Assembly: GCA_020854035.1 (NCBI GenBank)
Contig: JADZGE010000021.1
Location: forward strand, 142,074-206,073
Reading direction: 5' to 3'
DNA length: 64,000 bases
From: Burkholderiales bacterium
Lineage (GTDB): Bacteria; Pseudomonadota; Gammaproteobacteria; Burkholderiales; SG8-41
Under the pieces are notes generated by a model. The model saw nothing but the letters and a program-made list of their open reading frames with translations, was not told the DNA's origin and ran no database searches. Below are positions 28,775-37,319 of this stretch, piece by piece. The position numbers and the translations under genes are program-made. Each line of letters opens with the position of its first letter. The stretch's first letter is position 1.

Positions 28775-29838
28775 AGCCTCCATCCCTCCGTCAGCGGCGC
28801 GGCGGGCGCGGTGCTCGCGCTTCCCGCGACCGGCTCCCGCCCGGCCTTGACCGCGTTGTACCAGTACTCGTGGTGCTCGCGCGCCCAGGTCTCGTCGGTC
28901 AAGCCGGTGCGCATGTTCTGGTAGGCGCCCTCCACGCCGGCGGTGCCCATGTAGATGTGACCCAGCGCGAGGCCGATCACGAGCACGGCGGCGACCGCGT
29001 GTACGACGCTCGCCTGCTGCATGAGGAGCCGTCCCTGCTCGAAGTTCGGGAAGAGCAGGATCGCCCCCGAGGCGCTCACCACGAGACAGAGCAATACCAC
29101 GCCAAGCCAGAACCACACCTTCTCGCCGGCGTTGAACCGCCCCGACGGCAGATGCGCTCCGGAGAACATCTTCCAGCCGTTCGCGAGCCACGCGCCGTCG
29201 CCCTTCTCGGGCAGGTTATCCCTGAGGTAGATCGCGATGAAGACGACGAGGCTCACCACGAATACCGGGGCGACGAAGTTATGAACGTTCTTCGAGAGTA
29301 TCGCGAGCCACGAGAACAGCTCGTAGCCGAACACCGGCAGCAGCACGTGCTTGCCGAACAGGACCACGAGCCCGGTCGCGCCCAGCACGACGAAACTGAT
29401 TCCCGTGGTCCAGTGGGCGAAGCGCTCGAGCGCGGAAAAACGCTCGATCATCCGGCCGGTGGGCTTGCCGTGCAGCCGGACCGGGCCCTTCACGAAATAA
29501 ATGAGGGCAATCACTGCTGAGATCCCGAGTATCAGCCACCCGCCGTAGACGGTGACCGGCCCGTTCCGGATCTCGCGCCAGAGCTGGCCCTCGCTCTGGA
29601 TGAGGACATTGGTCTCGATCCCGCGCACCTGGGTGCTCTGGTAGGGATTCTCGCCCTTGCGCACCTCGCGCCAGAGGGGCGCATTGTTGAAGGGCTGGTC
29701 CTTCTGGCGCTGCACCTGCTCCGACGCGCTCCCGCCTTCGGCCGCCCGGGCGGGCTGAAGGCCGGCCGACAGGAACAACGCCAACATCAGCATCAGCATC
29801 AGCATCAACGCCGCGCGCATGTCCCGAATGACGATCAC
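28771..29838 (-). CDS. fdhC: Formate dehydrogenase gamma subunit (cytochrome b556)
   Basis: This is the membrane subunit that passes electrons from the 4Fe-4S subunit through b haems to quinone. The 355-residue protein starts at GTG 29838, with GAGGAGA about eight bases upstream. A signal-like segment (MRAALMLMLMLMLALFLSAG) is encoded by a short hexanucleotide repeat. A periplasmic N-terminal extension of about 80 residues follows. Then come four main hydrophobic helices with the family histidines, for example RFAHWTTGISFVVL, KNVHNFVAPVFVVSL and VHAVAAVLVIGLALGHIYMG. The C-terminus ends over the next ATG. Confidence 0.9.
   Translation of the reverse strand: MIVIRDMRAALMLMLMLMLALFLSAGLQPARAAEGGSASEQVQRQKDQPFNNAPLWREVRKGENPYQSTQVRGIETNVLIQSEGQLWREIRNGPVTVYGGWLILGISAVIALIYFVKGPVRLHGKPTGRMIERFSALERFAHWTTGISFVVLGATGLVVLFGKHVLLPVFGYELFSWLAILSKNVHNFVAPVFVVSLVVFIAIYLRDNLPEKGDGAWLANGWKMFSGAHLPSGRFNAGEKVWFWLGVVLLCLVVSASGAILLFPNFEQGRLLMQQASVVHAVAAVLVIGLALGHIYMGTAGVEGAYQNMRTGLTDETWAREHHEYWYNAVKAGREPVAGSASTAPAAPLTEGWRL
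29785..29808 (-). repeat. Hexanucleotide repeat in the gamma-subunit signal sequence
   Basis: Four tandem copies of CATCAG (the last is CATCAA, plus-strand view) encode alternating Met-Leu in the signal region of the cytochrome b subunit. The repeat keeps frame if units are gained or lost, so it could vary signal length without a frameshift. Confidence 0.6.
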
Positions 29839-29866
29839 GCGTTCTCTCCTCTCGTTGTGTTCCGGG

Positions 29867-30103
29867 TCAGTTCGCCGCCATGGGCGCCCCGCGCGTCTTC
29901 TCGTTCTGCTTGGCGTTCCGCGCCTTGATGGCGTTCTCCCAGGCGAGCTTGTCGCCCTTGAACTCGTCGTTGTCCCACGGCTGCGCATCGGGCTTGCCCT
30001 GATACTTGCCCTGCTTGTACACGGTCACCTGGGTGCTCTCGCCGCAACCGGCGGCAAGCAATGTCGCGGATACCGCGACGGCGATCGCGAGAAGGCGCCT
30101 CAT
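29867..30103 (-). CDS. Small lipoprotein of the formate dehydrogenase operon
   Basis: The 78-residue product has a clear lipoprotein signal (MRRLLAIAVAVSATLLAAGC) with lipobox LAAG|C at Cys20. A short hydrophilic domain follows, with aromatic residues (VTVYKQGKYQGKPDAQPWDN) and a charged helix (AWENAIKARNAKQNEK). Its ATG overlaps the beta-subunit stop (ATGA), so it is tightly coupled to the enzyme. I do not know a named function. Periplasmic assembly or attachment of the dehydrogenase is an inference from position. Confidence 0.75.
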   Translation of the reverse strand: MRRLLAIAVAVSATLLAAGCGESTQVTVYKQGKYQGKPDAQPWDNDEFKGDKLAWENAIKARNAKQNEKTRGAPMAAN

Positions 30104-30723
30104 GACTTGCCTCCCGGTTGCGGCTTCGCCGGCCGGTCGGGCTTGCCGTAAGCCGTGCCCCAGCCCCAGATTTCGGCGCCCTTGCCGCGCCGTAGCACGC
30201 GGTCGCGGTAAATGTCGGCCACCACGTCTCCGTCACCGCCGAGCAGAGCCTTGGTCGCGCACATCTCGGCGCAGACGGGGAGCTTGCCCTCCGCCAGGCG
30301 GTTGCGGCCGTACTTCTTGAATTCCGCCGCCGAGAAATCGGGCTCGGGACCACCGGCGCAGAACGTGCACTTGTCCATCTTGCCACGCAGCCCGAACGCG
30401 CCGTCCTGCGGGAACTGCGGCGCGCCGAACGGGCAGGCGTAAAAGCAGTAGCCGCAGCCGATGCAGAGGTCCTTGTCGTGCAGTACCACGCCTTCCGACG
30501 TATGGTAGAAGCAGTCGACGGGGCACACCGCCATGCAGGGCGCGTCCGAGCAGTGCATGCAGGCGACCGAGATCGATTTCTCGCCCGGCATCCCGTCGTT
30601 CATTGTCACCACCCGGCGGCGGTTCACGCCCCACGGGATCTCGTGCTCCTGCTTGCACGCCGTCACGCAGCCATTGCACTCGATGCAGCGCTCGGCATCG
30701 GCGAGGAATTTCATTCTTGCCAT
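30100..30723 (-). CDS. fdhB: Formate dehydrogenase beta subunit (4 x [4Fe-4S])
   Basis: This is the iron-sulfur subunit that carries electrons from the catalytic subunit to the cytochrome b. The 207-residue protein has the DmsB/FdnH-type cysteine pattern: CIECNGCVTACKQEH, CMHCSDAPCMAVCPVDC, CIGCGYCFYACPFGAP, and the CTFC/CAEMC pair (near 120-160). Together these can bind four [4Fe-4S] clusters. ATG 30723 has GAGGAG upstream. There is no C-terminal membrane helix, unlike E. coli FdnH, so anchoring must come from the gamma subunit. It lies 19 bases after fdhA. Confidence 0.93.
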   Translation of the reverse strand: MARMKFLADAERCIECNGCVTACKQEHEIPWGVNRRRVVTMNDGMPGEKSISVACMHCSDAPCMAVCPVDCFYHTSEGVVLHDKDLCIGCGYCFYACPFGAPQFPQDGAFGLRGKMDKCTFCAGGPEPDFSAAEFKKYGRNRLAEGKLPVCAEMCATKALLGGDGDVVADIYRDRVLRRGKGAEIWGWGTAYGKPDRPAKPQPGGKS

Positions 30724-30742
30724 GGTGAGCTCCTCAATCCCG

Positions 30743-33676
30743 TCATGCCGTGAACCGCGTTACCTGGCACAGCGTGGTTTTCGTTTCCTGCATCATCGTC
30801 ACGATGTCGTAGCCGTAGGTCGTCGCCGTGTTCACGGCTTCGCCGCGCACCACCGGCGCCGCGCCCTCCGGGTACTTGTCGAGGAGATCCCTGCCCTCGA
30901 ACCAGCCGGCGAAGTGGAACGGGCAGAAGACCGTCCCCGGCGCCACGCGCTCGGTGACGAGCGTCTTCACCTTGATCTGCGCCTTGCTCGGAGTCCTGAC
31001 CCAGACGTACTCGTTGTTCCTCACGCCGCGATCGTTGGCGTCCTTCGGGTTGATCTCGACGAACATCTCCTGCTGGAGCTCGGCGAGCCAGGGATTGGAC
31101 CGTGTCTCGTCGCCGCCGCCCTCGTATTCGACGAGCCGCCCGGAGGTAAGGATGAGCGGGTAGGTCTTGACCGCGTCCTTGTTCGCGTCCTGGATGGTCT
31201 TGAACAGCACTGGCATCCGCCAGCGGTTCTTCTGGTCGGCGTGGGTCGGGAACTTCTCGATCAGATCCGGCCGCGGCGAGTAGATCGGCTCGCGGTGCAG
31301 CGGCACGCCGTCCGGGAAGTTCCACACCAGCGCGCGCGCCTTGGCGTTGCCCCAGGGGTGGCAACCATGCTTCATCACGACGCGCTGGATGCCGCCCGAG
31401 AGATCGGTCTTCCAGTTCTTGCCTTCGGCGGCCTTCTTCTCGTCCTCGGTCAAGTCGTCCCACCAGCCGAGTTTCTTCATCAGCACGTGGTCGAACTCGG
31501 GGTAGCCGGTGGTGATTTCCGCGCCCTTCGAGTGCGAACCGTCCTCGGCGAGCAGGTTGACCCCGTCGCGCTCCACGCCGAAGTTGGCGCGGAAGTTGCC
31601 GCCGCCGTCCATCATGTGCAGTGCGGTGTTGTAGAGATTGGGCGTCCCGGGGTGCTTGATCGCCGCGGTCCCGTAGCACGGCCACGGCAGGCCGTAGTAG
31701 TCGCCGTCGAGCACGTAGCCGGTTTTCGCGTCCTTGCCGCCCTTCGCGCGCAGTGTCCTCACATCGAATACGTGCTGGTTGCGCATGTGCGCCTGCAGCC
31801 GCTCCGGCGACTGGCCGGTGTAGCCGATGGTCCAGGAGCCGCGGTTGATCTCGCGCAGCGCGTCCTCCATGTCGGGCTCCATCATGCCGCCCTTGCCCTT
31901 CACGAGCTTGATTCTCGCCGTGAACTCCTTCGCGAAACCGAATTTCTCGGCGAGCTGGTACATGATCATGTGGTCGGTGCGCGACTCGAACATGGGCTCG
32001 ATCACCTTCTCCCGCCACTGGAGCGAACGGTTCGAAGCGGTCACCGAGCCCGCGCACTCCATCTGCGTCGCCGCGGGCAGCAGGTAGACGTTCTCCTGGC
32101 GCACCATCGCCGCCATCGCCGCCGTCGCGGAGGGGTACGGATCCACCACCACCAGCAGGTCGAGCTTCTTCATCGCCTCGACCATTTCCTTGCCGCGGTT
32201 CTGGCTGTTCGGCGCGTGGCCCCAGTAGATCACCGCGCGCACGTTCGGATCCTGGTCGAGGTTCTCGTTCTTCTCGAGCACCGCGTCCTGCCAGCGCGAC
32301 ACCGTGATTCCCGGCTTCTCCATGGAGGCCACCGAGGAGAACTGGCTCTTGATCCACTCGTAGTCCACGCCGTAGACGGCCGCCCAGTGCTTCCACGCGC
32401 CGGCCGAGATGCCGTAGTAGCCCGGCAGCGAGTCGGGGTTCGGGCCGACGTCGGTCGCCCCCTGCACGTTGTCGTGGCCGCGATAGATGTTGGTGCCGCC
32501 CCCGGGGACGCCCACGTTGCCGAGCGCGAGCTGAAAGCACGCCGAAGCGCGCACGATCGCGTTGCCGTTGCTGTGCTGGGTCTGGCCCATCGCCCACACG
32601 AGGGTGCTGGGCCGGTTCTTCGCCATGAGTTCGGCGACGTGCTTCACCTCGGCTTCCTTCATGCCGGTGACGCTCTCGGTGACCTCGGGGGTCCACTTCA
32701 TGACCTCCTCGCGCACCTTGTCCATGCCGTAGACCCGGGCCCTGATATAGTCCTTGTCCTCCCAGCCGTTCTTGAACACGTGGTAGAGCATGCCCCACAG
32801 GAACGCCACGTCGGTGCCGGAGCGGATGCGATAGTAGTAATCCGCGCGGGCCGCGGTGCGCGTGAAGCGGGGATCGACGACGATCACCCTGGCGCCGTTC
32901 TCCTTGGACACGAGGGTGTGCATCATCGATACGGGGTGGGCCTCCGCGGCGTTGCTGCCGAAGAACAGGATGCACTTCGAGTTCAGCTCGTCGTTGTACG
33001 AGTTGGTCATCGCGCCGTAACCCCAGGTGTTCGCGATGCCCGCCACCGTGGTGGAGTGGCAGATGCGCGCCTGGTGATCCATGTTGTTCGTGCCGAAGAA
33101 GGACACGAACTTGCGCAGCAGCGCCGACTGCTCGTTGTTGTGCTTGGAGGAGCCGATCCAGAACGTCGCGTCGGCCCCGCTTTCCTTCCTGATCGCCAGG
33201 AGCTTCTGGCTCACTTCGTTGAGCGCCACGTCCCAGGAAATCCGCTGCCACTTGCCGCCCGCGAGCTTCATCGGGTATTTCAGGCGGTGCGAGTCGTGCG
33301 TCATGCCGTGCTCGCGGATCGAGGCGCCCTTCGCGCAGTGCGCGCCGAGGTTGATCGGGGAATCGAAAACCGGTTCGTGCCGGATCCACACGCCGTTCTG
33401 GACCACCGCGTCGATCGAGCAGCCCACGGAGCAGTGCGTGCAGATCGTGCGGTGGGTCTCGGTCTTGCCGCCGCCCGCGTCCCGCGCCGCTGCCGTGCGC
33501 TCGACGATGTTGAACGGCAGTTGCGACGCGATCGCTCCCGCGCCGAGCGTGATGCCCGAGCGCCGCAGGAAGGCCCGGCGGTCGATCGTCCTGCCAGGCG
33601 TTGCCGGGACGGAGCGGGCGAGCCGCCCGCGGGTCGCGCCGTGGGGAGAAGCGGTGGACTTCCTGGTGAGCAACAT
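30743..33676 (-). CDS. fdhA: Formate dehydrogenase catalytic alpha subunit (Mo/W-bisPGD, cysteine type)
   Basis: This subunit oxidises formate to CO2 with a Mo- or W-bis-pyranopterin cofactor. The 977-residue protein has a twin-arginine signal (DRRAFLRRSGITLGAGA, near 31-47), so it is exported folded. The N-terminal [4Fe-4S] motif is CTHCSVGCSIDAVVQ with a later AHCAKG. The metal ligand sits in QARICHSTTVAG and is encoded by TGC, so it is cysteine rather than selenocysteine. The His next to it, conserved in formate dehydrogenases, is present. C-terminal molydopterin-binding segments follow (LILTSGRLVEYEGGG, VWVRTPSKAQIKVK). It follows the TAT-target peptide gene by 11 bases. Confidence 0.94.
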   Translation of the reverse strand: MLLTRKSTASPHGATRGRLARSVPATPGRTIDRRAFLRRSGITLGAGAIASQLPFNIVERTAAARDAGGGKTETHRTICTHCSVGCSIDAVVQNGVWIRHEPVFDSPINLGAHCAKGASIREHGMTHDSHRLKYPMKLAGGKWQRISWDVALNEVSQKLLAIRKESGADATFWIGSSKHNNEQSALLRKFVSFFGTNNMDHQARICHSTTVAGIANTWGYGAMTNSYNDELNSKCILFFGSNAAEAHPVSMMHTLVSKENGARVIVVDPRFTRTAARADYYYRIRSGTDVAFLWGMLYHVFKNGWEDKDYIRARVYGMDKVREEVMKWTPEVTESVTGMKEAEVKHVAELMAKNRPSTLVWAMGQTQHSNGNAIVRASACFQLALGNVGVPGGGTNIYRGHDNVQGATDVGPNPDSLPGYYGISAGAWKHWAAVYGVDYEWIKSQFSSVASMEKPGITVSRWQDAVLEKNENLDQDPNVRAVIYWGHAPNSQNRGKEMVEAMKKLDLLVVVDPYPSATAAMAAMVRQENVYLLPAATQMECAGSVTASNRSLQWREKVIEPMFESRTDHMIMYQLAEKFGFAKEFTARIKLVKGKGGMMEPDMEDALREINRGSWTIGYTGQSPERLQAHMRNQHVFDVRTLRAKGGKDAKTGYVLDGDYYGLPWPCYGTAAIKHPGTPNLYNTALHMMDGGGNFRANFGVERDGVNLLAEDGSHSKGAEITTGYPEFDHVLMKKLGWWDDLTEDEKKAAEGKNWKTDLSGGIQRVVMKHGCHPWGNAKARALVWNFPDGVPLHREPIYSPRPDLIEKFPTHADQKNRWRMPVLFKTIQDANKDAVKTYPLILTSGRLVEYEGGGDETRSNPWLAELQQEMFVEINPKDANDRGVRNNEYVWVRTPSKAQIKVKTLVTERVAPGTVFCPFHFAGWFEGRDLLDKYPEGAAPVVRGEAVNTATTYGYDIVTMMQETKTTLCQVTRFTA

Positions 33677-33687
33677 GGTCGCGCTCC

Positions 33688-33882
33688 TCAGACTTTCGCG
33701 GTTTCGTAGTACTTCCGGACGTGCTCGGTCAACTGGTAGCCCTTCGATGCTCCGGCGGCCGCGCTCTTTCCTGGCTGGGTTCGCGCGGTGCTGGTTGCGA
33801 CCGCGGCGGCGGTCGCGGCACTGCCGGCACCGACGGCGAGGAGGAACTTGCGGCGGGAGAGCGTGGATTGCGAGGTCTTCAT
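33688..33882 (-). CDS. Formate dehydrogenase region TAT-target peptide
   Basis: The 64-residue protein is little more than a twin-arginine signal (SRRKFLLAVGAGSAATAAAV) and a short tail (GYQLTEHVRKYYETAKV). It fits the small family known as the formate dehydrogenase region TAT target, which is found directly upstream of fdhA in many proteobacteria. It is the first gene of the operon. Its function is not established; a periplasmic helper or small subunit is possible. Confidence 0.88.
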   Translation of the reverse strand: MKTSQSTLSRRKFLLAVGAGSAATAAAVATSTARTQPGKSAAAGASKGYQLTEHVRKYYETAKV

Positions 33883-33976
33883 TGCGTCACCATCCCGTTC
33901 GTGAGGAAGGGAACCGCTTCCGTGAAAAATTTACGCTCTAGTAAGGCGGAAAGCAACAAATGACACGTATTTAAAT

Positions 33977-34015
33977 AATAATGCGAATCATTACCATGCG
34001 AGAAATCTGTGCCAA
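33977..34015 (-). promoter_or_regulatory. Formate dehydrogenase promoter with overlapping Fur-box candidate
   Basis: On the minus strand TTGGCA (34015-34010), 17 bases, then AATGAT (33992-33987) make a sigma70-type promoter with one mismatch at -35 and two at -10. GGTAATGATTCGCATTATT (33995-33977) covers the -10 and matches the classical 19-base Fur consensus at 15 positions. Transcription would start near 33980, about 100 bases before the TAT-target gene. Binding here would block RNA polymerase, consistent with repressing an iron-expensive enzyme when iron is scarce. Confidence 0.6.
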
Positions 34016-34054
34016 TCGGGAACCGCTTTCATCCGAACGCATTCCCGCCCGTTA

Positions 34055-34678
34055 CTAGCCTTCCGACATCGCGAGCGCGGCCTTCTCGATCTCGAAGAAC
34101 GCGAGGGTGAGCGCAGCCACGTGTTTGTAGAACCGGCCACTCGCCGAGTCTCGCAGCGCAACGCAGAACGGCGGGATTCCGGGATAGGCGAATTCCTCGA
34201 AGAACTCCTTTTGCCGCCCGAGGCTCTCGCCGCCTTCGATGAGCCAGCGCATCACGTCGCAGATGCCGGAGACGTGATCCTCCACCTCGAACACGCCTTC
34301 CCTGCGACCCAGACCCCAGCGCGACAATTGCTCGCGCAGCCTTACGAGGTAGCGGTCCGGCGCGGCGGCCTCGGCATAAGCGGAGAGATACGGTGTCACC
34401 TCCGACTTGCCGACGCCGACGAACAGCGTGTCGTACTCCTGCCGCACCAGGGCGGGATAGGCCGTGCGGCACGCTTCCTGAAGGTTGCGCCAGCTCCAGG
34501 CAAGCCCGTTGCCGCCGCCCTCGCCGTCCGGTGCGCCGCGGGAAATCTCGGCGAGCAGATTGGGATCGGGCGGCGCGTAGTAGAGGCGCCCGATCACCCC
34601 GTAGAGCCTGCCGCGCGCGAGGTCTTCCGGCGCGAGCGGGGACGGCGCGGCGCTCGTCTTCTCCGCCACTTCGCTCAC
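34055..34678 (-). CDS. TorD/DmsD-family molybdoenzyme chaperone
   Basis: These cytoplasmic chaperones bind the apo-catalytic subunit and its TAT signal until cofactor is loaded. The 207-residue protein starts at GTG 34678, overlapping the preceding stop as GTGA. It is all-helical in appearance. It has the family-like EYDTLFVGVGKSEVTPYLSAY segment (near 81-101), EVEDHVSGICDVMRWLIEGG, and a C-terminal FYKHVAALTLAFFEIEKAAL. It lies between the polyferredoxin and the fdh operon. The likely client is the FdhA encoded just downstream. Confidence 0.85.
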   Translation of the reverse strand: MSEVAEKTSAAPSPLAPEDLARGRLYGVIGRLYYAPPDPNLLAEISRGAPDGEGGGNGLAWSWRNLQEACRTAYPALVRQEYDTLFVGVGKSEVTPYLSAYAEAAAPDRYLVRLREQLSRWGLGRREGVFEVEDHVSGICDVMRWLIEGGESLGRQKEFFEEFAYPGIPPFCVALRDSASGRFYKHVAALTLAFFEIEKAALAMSEG

Positions 34679-36762
34679 CCGCCGCCCGTGACGTTGAATA
34701 TGCTGTCGCCGCCCTGCTCGAACATGTCCACGACGCGGCAGTCCTGACACATCCGCAGTCGCGCAAGGGCCCGCGGGTCCTGGAACATGGAGTGCGATCC
34801 GAGCTTGCCCAGCACGTTGTCGATGATGCGCTGGGTGGCGAAGGGCTTGCCGCAGCGCACGCAGGCGAAAATCGCGTCTTCGTTCACCACCACGGGCCGC
34901 GTCGCGGCGCCGGACAGGAGCAGCCGGGGCAGGAGCGCGATCGCGCTCTCGGGACAGGTCTTCTCGCACAGGCCGCACTGCACGCAGTTCCTCTCGATGA
35001 AGCGCAGCTGCGGCTTGTCCCTGGCGTCGAGCAGCGCGCCCTCCGGGCAGGCACCGACGCAGGCGAGGCACATCGTGCACTTCTCCTTGTCCACCACCAC
35101 CGCGCCATACGGCGCTCCTGCCGGCAGCGGCACTTCCTCCGTGTGCCGCGGCGCGTGGCGCAGCAGATGGTCGAGCACGAAATCGAGCGTTGCGCGCTTC
35201 TCGTTCGCGAGGTTGAAAGTCGCGGGTGACAGCGTGCGCGGGCTGCCCGCGCTCCACACGGCTTTTTCCAGCGTCGCGACATCATCCGCCACGATGAGAC
35301 CGAAGCGCGCGCCCTCGAGCCCCAGCCCCGCCACGATCGCTTGCGCGTAGCCGGTCTGCCGCTCGAGCGCCTCGCGGTAGGCGGCTTGCTCCGACCGCGC
35401 CGCCAGGATCGAGACGCTCGCTGCGCCGAACGCGACGGCCCCCAGCATGAGATCGATGCCGATCGAGGCGACGTGGTGCACTTCGAGCGGAATCCAGTTC
35501 GCGGGCAGACCCTTGCCACGCCGGGCGAGCCGCGACACGAGCTCCCGCCCGCCGGTGGCGTTGTGCAACAACAGGCAAGGGGTTTCGCCCCCGGCCTCGC
35601 GGTAGACCCGCAGCAGGGCCTTCACGCGCGCGCCCATGTCCGGCACCCGCGGGTAGGCGTAGCCCATCGCGCCCGACGGGCAGACCGCGGCGCAGCCCCC
35701 GCACCCCATGCAAAGATGCGACTCCACGGTAACGCGGTTCGCGTCGAGGTCGCTCGCGATGGCGAGCGTCGAGCAGACATCGATGCACTTCGTGCAGCCG
35801 GTGATCCCGGAGCGGGCGTGAGCGCAGACGCTCTCGCGGTACTCGACGTAGCGCGGCTTCTCGAACTCGCCCACGTACCGCGTGATCTCGCGCGCGGCAA
35901 GCGCCTGCTCGAGCGGGTCGCGGCCCGGTGCGAAATAGCCCTGTGGCGGCTGCGGCGAGCGGATGAGCGGCTCGCGCGAGAGATCGAACACGAGGTCGAA
36001 GGTTTCGCTTCGCGTCGTTTCCCTGCGTTCGAAATCGATCGCGCCGATCGCGCCGCAGGCCGTGACGCACTCGCGGTGCGCCCTGCACTTCGCAAGGTCG
36101 ATCTGGTATGAGAAATCGATCGCCGCCTCGGGGCAGGCGCGGATGCACGCGTTGCAGCGCGTGCATACCTCGAGATCGATCGGGTTTGCCTGCTCCCATT
36201 CGGCCCGGAACGCGCCCAGGTAGCCGGTCAGCGCGCGCGCCCTTCCGGAGAACACCGGATAGTCGCGAACCACCGGCAGCTCGTGGTGCCCCGCATCACC
36301 GGTCACCAGCACGCTGACCGGGAGTTCACCCGAGAGCCGGTCGGCCCATTCGAGCGCGGCCGCCCCGGGCCCGATGATGAGCAAGCTCCCGCCCGACCGG
36401 TAGGCGACGAGCGGCACCGGCTCCGGCTCGGGCAGGTCGGCGAGCGCGAGCAGCGCCGCGATCTTGGGCGTCGCGCCGCGCGCCTGCGCCGACCAGCCCG
36501 CGGTCTCGCGGATGTTGGCGAACTGGATGGCGCCCTCGCCCTTCCACTGCGCGTGCAGCTCGGAAAAGAGCGGCGCCTCCTGGGTACAGGCCACCACGAG
36601 ATCGCCGCCCTTTTTCACCGCCGCCTCGAAAGCGGAGCGCTGCCCGCGGCAGAGCTCGGAGTGCACCGGGGGCGCCTTGCCGAGCTGCAGCGCGCGGCCG
36701 AGCGCCGCCGCATCGAGCGGCATGGTGCGGTTGCAATTGCAGACGAGCTTGTCTTTGGCCAT
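34675..36762 (-). CDS. Polyferredoxin-like 4Fe-4S protein of the formate dehydrogenase cluster
   Basis: The 695-residue cytoplasmic protein has an N-terminal Cys motif (LVCNCNRTMPLD) and a Rossmann-like stretch (LLIIGPGAAALEWADRL). Ferredoxin motifs include CTRCNACIRACPEAAI, CRAHRECVTACG, CTKCIDVC, CMGCGGCAAVCPSG, CTMCLACVGACPEG and CVQCGLCEKTCPES. A C-terminal CVRCGKPF...CQDC pair could hold one more metal site. Proteins of this layout are typical neighbours of fdhA and DUF3305/DUF3306 genes in betaproteobacteria. A role in electron supply or maturation is inferred; the reaction is not known. Confidence 0.85.
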   Translation of the reverse strand: MAKDKLVCNCNRTMPLDAAALGRALQLGKAPPVHSELCRGQRSAFEAAVKKGGDLVVACTQEAPLFSELHAQWKGEGAIQFANIRETAGWSAQARGATPKIAALLALADLPEPEPVPLVAYRSGGSLLIIGPGAAALEWADRLSGELPVSVLVTGDAGHHELPVVRDYPVFSGRARALTGYLGAFRAEWEQANPIDLEVCTRCNACIRACPEAAIDFSYQIDLAKCRAHRECVTACGAIGAIDFERRETTRSETFDLVFDLSREPLIRSPQPPQGYFAPGRDPLEQALAAREITRYVGEFEKPRYVEYRESVCAHARSGITGCTKCIDVCSTLAIASDLDANRVTVESHLCMGCGGCAAVCPSGAMGYAYPRVPDMGARVKALLRVYREAGGETPCLLLHNATGGRELVSRLARRGKGLPANWIPLEVHHVASIGIDLMLGAVAFGAASVSILAARSEQAAYREALERQTGYAQAIVAGLGLEGARFGLIVADDVATLEKAVWSAGSPRTLSPATFNLANEKRATLDFVLDHLLRHAPRHTEEVPLPAGAPYGAVVVDKEKCTMCLACVGACPEGALLDARDKPQLRFIERNCVQCGLCEKTCPESAIALLPRLLLSGAATRPVVVNEDAIFACVRCGKPFATQRIIDNVLGKLGSHSMFQDPRALARLRMCQDCRVVDMFEQGGDSIFNVTGGG

Positions 36763-36794
36763 CGCCGTACGGCGCGGCGCTGCGCCGCGGCGCG

Positions 36795-37319
36795 CTACGC
36801 GTTCCCGGAGGAAGCGGACGGGACCGCGGCCGGCGCCGCGGCCGGGGTTTCGGCCGGCGCGGTCGCGGGCGGTTCCAGCATTTCCGATCCGCGCTCCCGC
36901 GCCGCGAGCCGTTGCGCCTCTTCCCGTTCGCGCTCCTCGCGGTCTTCTCTCGCCCAGCGCAGGATGTTCTGCGCCTGCTTCAGGCCCGCCAGCATCTCCG
37001 GGGGAATCGGCTCGGTCTTGCTGTAGTCGTCGATATAGACGTCGAGCCCATCCATCACGTTGAAACGGGGATCGGTGAAGAGCTTCTTCAGCGCCGAGCG
37101 GCGCACGTCCTCGTCCACCCTGGGATGAAAGAACGCGCGGTAGTCGGAGTCGATCGTGAGCTTCTCGACCGGGGGCAGCTCCGGCGCGGGCGACCGGGGG
37201 TCGGGCGCCGGCTCGCCCGGCGGCGGCGCCTCGCGCGCCTCCTGCTTGCGCCGCGACCAGCGCGAGAGAAACGGCTCGCCGCCGTCCTTCTCCGGCGCTT
37301 CGTCTCGCCCGCGCTTCAC
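36795..37319 (-). CDS. DUF3306 protein
   Basis: The 174-residue protein starts at GTG 37319 inside the DUF3305 stop (GTGA). The N-terminus is charged ([15 protein letters not shown]), followed by a Pro-rich linker. The conserved core ([48 protein letters not shown]) identifies DUF3306. The C-terminal helix is very charged ([15 protein letters not shown]) and ends in an Ala/Pro-rich tail. It has no signal peptide. The family occurs almost only beside formate dehydrogenase genes; its function is unknown. Confidence 0.85.
   Translation of the reverse strand: MKRGRDEAPEKDGGEPFLSRWSRRKQEAREAPPPGEPAPDPRSPAPELPPVEKLTIDSDYRAFFHPRVDEDVRRSALKKLFTDPRFNVMDGLDVYIDDYSKTEPIPPEMLAGLKQAQNILRWAREDREEREREEAQRLAARERGSEMLEPPATAPAETPAAAPAAVPSASSGNA

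Noticed and set aside
23518..28776. A 1,752-residue plus-strand open frame crossing the tpsA start
   Set aside because: Same Arg-rich shadow composition, no recognisable motif, and it crosses a terminator and the tpsA promoter region.
33990..34020. A sigma54 promoter (TTGGCAC...GC) before the formate dehydrogenase operon
   Set aside because: The GG to GC distance is two bases too long for the -24/-12 spacing.
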